Below, one piece after another: positions 1 to 5,174 of a stretch of 8,218 nt of DNA. Where the stretch lies: the NCBI RefSeq assembly GCF_049671045.1, contig NZ_JBATUH010000009.1, positions 1-8,218 of the forward strand, given 5' to 3'. Position 1 is the first letter of the stretch; every line of letters starts with the position of its first letter. The stretch is from Parvibaculum sp049671045 (lineage in GTDB: Bacteria > Pseudomonadota > Alphaproteobacteria > Parvibaculales > Parvibaculaceae). The notes under the pieces are model-generated. The model saw nothing but the letters and a program-made list of their open reading frames with translations. It was not told the DNA's origin and did no database searches. The translations under genes and the position numbers were made by a program.

Positions 1-2
1 TG

Positions 3-839
3 TGCATCGACCATCCGGAGGTGCAGGCGCTCATCGGCCGCGTGCGCGACCGGCGCATCGTCACCTATGGCACGAGCCCGCAGGCCGACATCCGCGCGAC
101 CAATCCGCGCGTCGAGAAGGGGCTCAACGTCTTCGACGTGACGATCGCGGATCGCAAGAGCGGCCAGACGCGCGAACTTCCGGCGGTGAAGCTGCCGATG
201 CATGGCCGTCACAACATGCTGAACTCGCTTGCCGCAATGGGCGTGGCCATTCAGATGGGCATTCCCGAGGCGAAGATCCGCAAGTCGCTCGAGAGCTTCG
301 GCGGCGTCAAGCGCCGCTTCACCCATGTCGGCAAATGGAACGGCGTCGATATCTATGACGATTACGGCCATCACCCGGTCGAGATCGCCGCCGTGCTTCA
401 GGCCGCGCGCTCTGCCTGCTCGGGCCGCATCGTCGCCGTCGTTCAGCCGCATCGCTACACGCGGCTTCACAATCTCTTCGATGAATTCTGCGCCTGCTTC
501 AACGATGCCGACACGGTGATCGTCGCCGATGTCTATGCGGCGGGCGAAGCGCCCATCGAGGGAGCCGACAAGGCGTCTCTCGTTGCCGGGCTTCACGACC
601 GCGGTCACCGCGACGTGATCGCGCTCGACGGACCGGAGGCGCTGCCGAAGCTCGTCTCCGAGATTGCGAAGCCCGGCGACTTCGTCGTCTGCCTCGGCGC
701 GGGCAGCATCACCTATTGGGCGAATGCGCTTCCGGCCGATCTCGCCGCCCTTTCCACGAAGCCGAAAAAGGTGGCGGCGAAGGGTGACAAGACGGAAAAG
801 CCTGCGAAGGCGAAAACGAAGAAGGGGAAAGGGAAATGA
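3..839 (+). CDS. murC: UDP-N-acetylmuramate--L-alanine ligase, 3' part (5' end outside window)
   Basis: MurC is the cytoplasmic ATP-dependent ligase that adds L-alanine to UDP-MurNAc. The frame is open from the window edge and the first codons read CIDHPEVQAL, so the gene starts upstream; an ATG at 21 is internal. Of roughly 460-490 residues usual for the family, 278 are present. The N-terminal part with the P-loop is missing. Visible motifs, counted from the first codon here, are GRHNMLNSLAA (68-78, central ligase domain), DDYGHHPVEI (119-128, the MurC-type hinge to the C-terminal domain), QPHRYTR (148-154) and CLGAGSITYWA (230-240). The last 26 residues are an unusual lysine-rich tail (12 Lys, from Lys253). 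The codons of this tail form a polypurine run that also serves as the ribosome binding region of murB. The stop overlaps the murB start by four bases (ATGA). Identity is very secure. Confidence 0.97.
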   Translation, partial: CIDHPEVQALIGRVRDRRIVTYGTSPQADIRATNPRVEKGLNVFDVTIADRKSGQTRELPAVKLPMHGRHNMLNSLAAMGVAIQMGIPEAKIRKSLESFGGVKRRFTHVGKWNGVDIYDDYGHHPVEIAAVLQAARSACSGRIVAVVQPHRYTRLHNLFDEFCACFNDADTVIVADVYAAGEAPIEGADKASLVAGLHDRGHRDVIALDGPEALPKLVSEIAKPGDFVVCLGAGSITYWANALPADLAALSTKPKKVAAKGDKTEKPAKAKTKKGKGK

Positions 840-1762
840 TGGCGGCTCATGCGCCTGCTTCTTCCCTGATCGAAAGGCTCCCCAAGGTGCGCGGCGAGCT
901 CATTGCAAATGCGCCGCTCGCGCCGCTCACCTGGTTCCGCGTCGGGGGGCCGGCCGAAGTGCTCTTCCGCCCGGCCGATGCCGACGATCTCGCCGCCTTT
1001 CTCGCGGGCACGCCCGCCGATGTGCCGGTGACCGTCATCGGCGTCGGCTCCAATCTTCTCGTGCGCGATGGCGGCGTCCCGGGCGTCGTCATTCGCCTTG
1101 GCGGTAAGGGCTTCTCGCATATCGAGGCGCTGGACGGCCACCGGCTGCGCGCGGGCACGGCGGCGCTCGATGTGGCGGTCGCGCGTGCGGCGCAGGAGGC
1201 GGGTATTACCGGTCTCGAATTCTATCGCGGCATTCCAGGCTCCATCGGCGGCGCGCTGCGGATGAATGGCGGCGCCTATGGCCGCGAGACGAAGGATGTG
1301 CTCGTCGAGGCCGTCGCCATCGACAGGCAGGGGCGGCGCCATGTCCTTTCCAATGCCGATATGGGCTACAGCTACCGCCATTGCGGCGCGCCGGGGGACC
1401 TCATCTTCGTCGAGGCGATCTTTCAGGGCGAGGCGGGCGACAAGGCCGAGATCCAGCGCCGCATGGACGAGATCACCGCGAAGCGCGAGGAAAGCCAGCC
1501 CATCCGCACACGCACCGGCGGCTCGACCTTCAAGAACCCGGAAGGGCATAAATCCTGGCAGCTGATTGATGCGGCTGGCTGCCGCGGCCTCGTCAGGGGC
1601 GGCGCGCAGGTCTCGGAGCTGCACTGCAACTTCCTCATCAATACCGGCACGGCGAGCGCGGCCGATCTCGAAGGTCTGGGCGAGGAAGTCCGCGCGCGCG
1701 TGAAGGCGAAGAGCGACATCGTTCTCGAATGGGAAATCAGGCGGATAGGAGAGCCGGCATGA
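836..1762 (+). CDS. murB: UDP-N-acetylenolpyruvoylglucosamine reductase
   Basis: MurB is the cytoplasmic FAD enzyme that uses NADPH to reduce UDP-GlcNAc-enolpyruvate to UDP-MurNAc, the substrate of MurC. The protein has 308 residues, normal for the shorter type II family. FAD-binding motifs are LTWFRVGGPAEVLFRP (31-46), VIGVGSNLLVRDGG (67-80) and GIPGSIGGALRMNGGAYG (132-149). The substrate domain follows, with YSYRHC (178-183), the catalytic serine in GGSTFKNP (Ser230) and the late acid in LEWE (Glu300). Start: ATG 836 overlaps the murC stop as ATGA and follows a purine-rich tract. A second ATG at 839 would remove only one residue, and the sequence does not separate the two. The stop overlaps the ddl start by four bases, so coupled translation with both neighbours is likely. 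Function is confident. Confidence 0.97.
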   Translation: MMAAHAPASSLIERLPKVRGELIANAPLAPLTWFRVGGPAEVLFRPADADDLAAFLAGTPADVPVTVIGVGSNLLVRDGGVPGVVIRLGGKGFSHIEALDGHRLRAGTAALDVAVARAAQEAGITGLEFYRGIPGSIGGALRMNGGAYGRETKDVLVEAVAIDRQGRRHVLSNADMGYSYRHCGAPGDLIFVEAIFQGEAGDKAEIQRRMDEITAKREESQPIRTRTGGSTFKNPEGHKSWQLIDAAGCRGLVRGGAQVSELHCNFLINTGTASAADLEGLGEEVRARVKAKSDIVLEWEIRRIGEPA

Positions 1763-2682
1763 CGCGCAAGCACGTTGCCGTTCTCAAGGGTGGCTGGTCG
1801 CCGGAACGCGAGGTGAGCCTCGTCTCCGGGCGCGGCTGCGCCGATGCGCTCCGCCAGCACGGCTACCGCGTGACGGAGATCGACGCCGGCCGCGATCTCG
1901 CCGATCAGCTGCTCAAGGTAAAGCCCGACGTCGTCTTCAACGCGCTTCACGGCCGCTGGGGCGAGGATGGCTGCGTGCAGGGTCTGCTCGAGATCCTCAG
2001 CATCCCCTACACCCATTCGGGCGTGCTCGCCTCGGCGCTCGCCATGCACAAGGAGCGCGCCAAGGCGGTCTTCCGCTCCGCAGGCCTTCCGGTAGCGGAA
2101 AGCATCGTCGTTCCGCGCGAGCAGGCGGCGAGGGGGCATGTCATCGAGCCGCCCTATGTCATCAAGCCGGTGAACCAGGGCTCCTCTGTCGGCGTCTTCA
2201 TCGTCCGCAAGGGCGAAAACCGTCCTCCGGTCGAGCTGACCTCGCCCGATTGGGATCTCGGCGAAGAGGTGATGGTCGAGCGTTTCATCGCCGGGCGCGA
2301 GCTGACCTGCGCCGTCATGGGCGAGGAGGTACTCGGCGTCACCGAAATCTTCGCGAGCACCGTGTTCTACGACTATGAGGCGAAATACGCGACGGGCGGC
2401 TCGCGCCATGAATTTCCGGCGAAGATCGATGCCGATGACTATGCGGAGGTGCAGCGTGTGACGCTCGCCGCGCATCGTGCGCTTGGCTGCCGTGGCGTCA
2501 GCCGCGCCGACTTCCGATTCGACGACACGAGGAAGGGCAAGCCCGAACTCATTCTCCTCGAAGTGAACACCCAGCCCGGCATGACGCCGACATCGCTCGT
2601 GCCGGAGCTTGCGAATCTCGCCGGCTATTCTTATGGCGAGCTGGTGAGCTGGATGGTGGAGGACGCGTCATGCGATCGATGA
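1759..2682 (+). CDS. ddl: D-alanine--D-alanine ligase
   Basis: Ddl is a cytoplasmic ATP-grasp ligase that makes D-Ala-D-Ala for the MurF step of peptidoglycan synthesis. It corresponds to the ddlB copy found in dcw clusters. The protein has 307 residues, normal length. Motifs: GGWSPEREVS (11-20, with Glu16 matching E. coli DdlB Glu15), HGRWGEDG (64-71), KPVNQGSSVGV (136-146, Ser142 matching E. coli Ser150), the omega-loop YEAKY (206-210, Tyr210 matching E. coli Tyr216), the metal-site stretch RADFRFDD (249-256) and EVNTQPGMTPTSL (268-280). One oddity is Gln140 where E. coli has Glu148 in the glycine-rich loop. An in-frame ATG at 1729 lies inside murB and would add ten residues unlike the family. 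ATG 1759 overlaps the murB stop (ATGA), has AGGAG seven bases upstream and gives the typical MTRKHVAVLKGG start. The 3' end overlaps ftsQ by 13 bases. Confidence 0.96.
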   Translation: MTRKHVAVLKGGWSPEREVSLVSGRGCADALRQHGYRVTEIDAGRDLADQLLKVKPDVVFNALHGRWGEDGCVQGLLEILSIPYTHSGVLASALAMHKERAKAVFRSAGLPVAESIVVPREQAARGHVIEPPYVIKPVNQGSSVGVFIVRKGENRPPVELTSPDWDLGEEVMVERFIAGRELTCAVMGEEVLGVTEIFASTVFYDYEAKYATGGSRHEFPAKIDADDYAEVQRVTLAAHRALGCRGVSRADFRFDDTRKGKPELILLEVNTQPGMTPTSLVPELANLAGYSYGELVSWMVEDASCDR

Positions 2683-3683
2683 GCGGCAATCGGAACAGAA
2701 CCCCCTCGCGTGCCGGCATCCGCGCCGTGCCGGGCAAGGGGCGCCGGGCCGCGAAAATCGCGCCCGGCCGCCGTCGCAACACGGGCGCCGAGCGCAGCTT
2801 CGGCCGCCGCTCCGAGCGGCCCGCTTCCCAGCTCATGCTCTGGTTCGACGAATTGCGCGAGGGCAATTTCCGCATGCGGCCCTTCACGGCCGCCACCATC
2901 GCGCTCATCGTCGGCGTCGGGCTCTATGGGCTCTTTGTCGGCGGCCATGTGTCGTCGGCCGCGCGCGAGGCCGCCTTTCAGGGCAACCGGCTTCTCGCGC
3001 TGGCGGGCTTCAGCGTGCAGGACGTGACGGTCACCGGCCGTTCGAATGCCGATCCCCAGGCATTGCTGGCGGCGCTGGGCGTCTCGCGCGGCGATCCCAT
3101 CTTCGCCGTCGACACCGAGGCGGCGCGCCAGCGCATCGAGCATGTGGACTGGGTGAAGTCGGCGACCGTCACCCGCCTCCTTCCGCATGCGATCCGCATC
3201 GATGTCGTCGAGCGCGAGCCCTTCGCGGTCTGGCAGCGCGCCGGCCGGCTCTCGGTCGTCGACAAGGACGGTCAGCCGATCACGGACGAGAATGTTCAGG
3301 CCTATACCAATCTGCCTTTCGTCGTCGGCTTCGGCGGCGCGCGCGAAGCGCATGACGTGCTGGCGCTCATTCAGACGCAGCCGCAACTGCTCGCTCGCGT
3401 GCGCGCTTTCGTGCGCGTGGGCGGCCGGAGATGGAATCTCCGGCTCGAAAACGGCGTCGATGTGAAACTTCCCGAGGTCGGCGTCGAAAAGGCTCTTGCC
3501 GATTTGGCGAACCTCGATCAGACATACAAGATTCTTTCTCGCGATATCGAATCAGTCGACATGCGACTGCCGGATCGCGTGACGTTGGCGTTGACGCCAG
3601 AGGCAGCGAGCGCACGGGGCGATGCGTTGGCGGCGAAGGCCACTCGAAAGGTGGGCGCCGTCAGGGGTGGGGGCGATACATGA
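2670..3683 (+). CDS. ftsQ: cell division protein FtsQ
   Basis: FtsQ is a bitopic inner-membrane divisome protein. Its periplasmic part binds FtsB/FtsL and links the early and late divisome. The 337-residue protein has a long cytoplasmic N-terminal tail (1-70) with 17 Arg and 2 Lys, one membrane segment at about 72-92 (ATIALIVGVGLYGLFVGG core), a POTRA domain at about 114-185 (FSVQDVTVTG, RGDPIFAVD, VDWVKSATVTRLLPHAIRIDV) and a beta domain to about residue 308. A polar, Ala/Arg/Gly-rich tail follows. Start: ATG 2670 has GGAGG seven bases upstream. A second ATG at 2679 overlaps the ddl stop as ATGA but lies 16 bases from that site, so 2670 is preferred. Sequence conservation of FtsQ is low across bacteria, so the call rests on domain layout plus position between ddl and ftsA. 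Both agree. Confidence 0.94.
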   Translation: MRSMSGNRNRTPSRAGIRAVPGKGRRAAKIAPGRRRNTGAERSFGRRSERPASQLMLWFDELREGNFRMRPFTAATIALIVGVGLYGLFVGGHVSSAAREAAFQGNRLLALAGFSVQDVTVTGRSNADPQALLAALGVSRGDPIFAVDTEAARQRIEHVDWVKSATVTRLLPHAIRIDVVEREPFAVWQRAGRLSVVDKDGQPITDENVQAYTNLPFVVGFGGAREAHDVLALIQTQPQLLARVRAFVRVGGRRWNLRLENGVDVKLPEVGVEKALADLANLDQTYKILSRDIESVDMRLPDRVTLALTPEAASARGDALAAKATRKVGAVRGGGDT

Positions 3684-4990
3684 ACATGGTCAGTCTCGGT
3701 TCCAGAGGATTCCAGGGACGTCCGGTTGCTGCGGGAAGGGCGGGCACCATTGCCGCGCTCGATGTTGGCTCGAGCAAGATTTCCTGCTTCATCGCCAGGA
3801 TCGAGCCGGGCCGTTTGGCGAACGGCCATGCGCCGATCCGCGTCATCGGCATCGGGCATCAGGTTTCGAGAGGCATTCGCGCCGGCACGATCATCGACAT
3901 GGACGCGGCCGAGGAGGCGATCCGGGTCGCGGTCGATGCGGCCGAGCGCATGGCCGGCGTCACCATCAAGGACGTGATCGTCGGCATGTCGGGCGCGGAG
4001 CCCAAGAGCCAGACCGTCGGTGTCAAATCCTCCGTGGCCGGACCCGAGATCACCGATGCCGATCTCGTCCGCCTCATCGGCTATGCCCAGGCGAACTTCC
4101 AGCCCGAGGGCCGCGACGTTCTGCATGCGCTTCCGACCAATTTCAGCATCGACGGCGCGCGCGGCGTTCAGGACCCGCGCGGCATGTTCGGCGAAACGCT
4201 GGGCGTCGATGTTCATATGGTCAGCGCCGCACGCGGGCCATTGCGCAATCTCGAGCTTTGCATCGACCGCTGCCATCTCTCGGTTCTTGCTACGGTGGTT
4301 TCACCCTATGCGAGCGGCCTTGCCTGTCTCGTCGAGGACGAGATGGACCTCGGCGTCGCCGTCATCGATATGGGGGGCGGCACCACATCGCTCGCCGTCT
4401 TCTTCGAAGGCGCCATGGTTTATTGCGATTCCGTGTCTATTGGCGGGAATCACATTACTAATGACATTGCGAGAGGACTTTCGACTCCGCTGGCGCATGC
4501 CGAGCGCATGAAGACGCTCTATGGCAGCGCGCTGGCCAGTCCGTCCGATGAAAGAGAGATGATTGACGTGCCTCAAGTGGGCGAGAGCGATGCCGATTCG
4601 GCGAATCACATTCCGAGGTCCATGTTGACCGGCATCATTCAGCCGCGGCTTGAGGAAACGTTCGAACTCGTCCGTGATCGGCTCGAAGCATCGGGTTATG
4701 CGCGCGTCGCGGGTCGCCGCGTGGTGCTGACGGGCGGCGCGAGCCAGATGAACGGCGCGCGGGAACTTGCCCATCGCATTCTCGACAAGCAGGTGCGCGT
4801 GGGCCAGCCGATCCGGCTGACCGGCCTTGCCGAGGCGACGGGCGGACCGGCCTTTGCGACCTGTGCCGGCCTTCTCACCTATTCGCAGATTTCGCCGCTC
4901 GAGGCGGCAGGCGCGGATGGCGACGAGGAAGCCAATGGGCGACCGGGCGGCTTGCGCAAGTTCAGCCGCTGGCTGCGGGAGAATTTCTGA
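3680..4990 (+). CDS. ftsA: cell division protein FtsA
   Basis: FtsA is an actin-like ATPase that tethers FtsZ to the inner membrane and helps recruit later divisome proteins. The protein has 436 residues. Nucleotide-binding motifs in order: phosphate 1 AALDVGSSK (25-33), phosphate 2 VIDMGGGTTSLAV (228-240) and the adenosine motif VVLTGGASQ (348-356). The FtsA-specific 1C subdomain lies between about 95 and 175 (VIVGMSGAEPKSQ, HALPTNFSIDG). The C-terminus GGLRKFSRWLRENF (423-436) is the expected amphipathic membrane-targeting helix, after an acidic linker. The frame stays open for 83 codons upstream inside ftsQ, but ATG 3680 overlaps the ftsQ stop (ATGA) and follows a G-rich ribosome binding tract (3663-3673). 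ATG 3686 is an alternative. Residues about 248-310 are encoded by an AT-richer stretch (about 47 percent GC at 4421-4490) with several GANTC sites. Confidence 0.97.
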   Translation: MNMVSLGSRGFQGRPVAAGRAGTIAALDVGSSKISCFIARIEPGRLANGHAPIRVIGIGHQVSRGIRAGTIIDMDAAEEAIRVAVDAAERMAGVTIKDVIVGMSGAEPKSQTVGVKSSVAGPEITDADLVRLIGYAQANFQPEGRDVLHALPTNFSIDGARGVQDPRGMFGETLGVDVHMVSAARGPLRNLELCIDRCHLSVLATVVSPYASGLACLVEDEMDLGVAVIDMGGGTTSLAVFFEGAMVYCDSVSIGGNHITNDIARGLSTPLAHAERMKTLYGSALASPSDEREMIDVPQVGESDADSANHIPRSMLTGIIQPRLEETFELVRDRLEASGYARVAGRRVVLTGGASQMNGARELAHRILDKQVRVGQPIRLTGLAEATGGPAFATCAGLLTYSQISPLEAAGADGDEEANGRPGGLRKFSRWLRENF

Positions 4991-5057
4991 TGAGGGGCGT
5001 GGCGGAAACTCGTGCTTGCGCCGAATGCGGGGCCTTGAAAGGGGCAAAGAGCCGGCG

Positions 5058-5070
5058 TCGCCGAAGGCGA
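5058..5070 (+). other. short hairpin in the ftsA-ftsZ gap
   Basis: TCGCC and GGCGA are separated by GAA, giving a compact five-pair stem in the middle of the ftsZ leader. It has no T-tract, so it is not a terminator. It may be structural, or chance in GC-rich DNA. Confidence 0.25.
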
Positions 5071-5163
5071 GGATTGAGCCGGTTTGCAGCGCCACCGGGC
5101 CGAGTGGTTGCTGCACTGCCGGAAAATGCGGCTGGACGGACCCCGATTATCCAATCTGTTTCG

Positions 5164-5169
5164 AGGAGG
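5164..5169 (+). promoter_or_regulatory. strong ribosome binding site of ftsZ
   Basis: AGGAGG lies five bases before ATG 5175. It fixes the ftsZ start, although the reading frame remains open for 116 codons upstream through the 3' part of ftsA. It is the best Shine-Dalgarno match in the window, in keeping with the high level of FtsZ that cells need. Confidence 0.85.
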
Positions 5170-5174
5170 CTGAC

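Noticed and set aside
1729..1758. Earlier ddl start at ATG 1729
   Set aside because: It adds ten residues from inside murB that do not fit the family N-terminus, while ATG 1759 has AGGAG at the right distance and the ATGA overlap.
713..2475. Long minus-strand open frames (up to 350 codons) opposite murC-murB-ddl
   Set aside because: They lie fully antisense to proteins with clear family motifs and have the low-complexity Arg/Ala composition typical of antisense frames in GC-rich DNA.
3591..3620. ftsA promoter from the TTGACGC match at 3591-3597
   Set aside because: No sequence resembling GCTANAWC or TATAAT lies at a workable distance downstream.
4827..5174. N-terminal extension of FtsZ through the open frame upstream
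   Set aside because: The frame passes through ftsA out of phase. ATG 5175 has a near-perfect ribosome binding site and gives the normal FtsZ N-terminus.
4991..5174. CtrA box or clear promoter for ftsZ in the ftsA-ftsZ gap
   Set aside because: No TTAA occurs in the gap, and I found none anywhere in the window. TTGAGCC (5074) and TTGCTGC (about 5107) are not followed by an acceptable -10 element.
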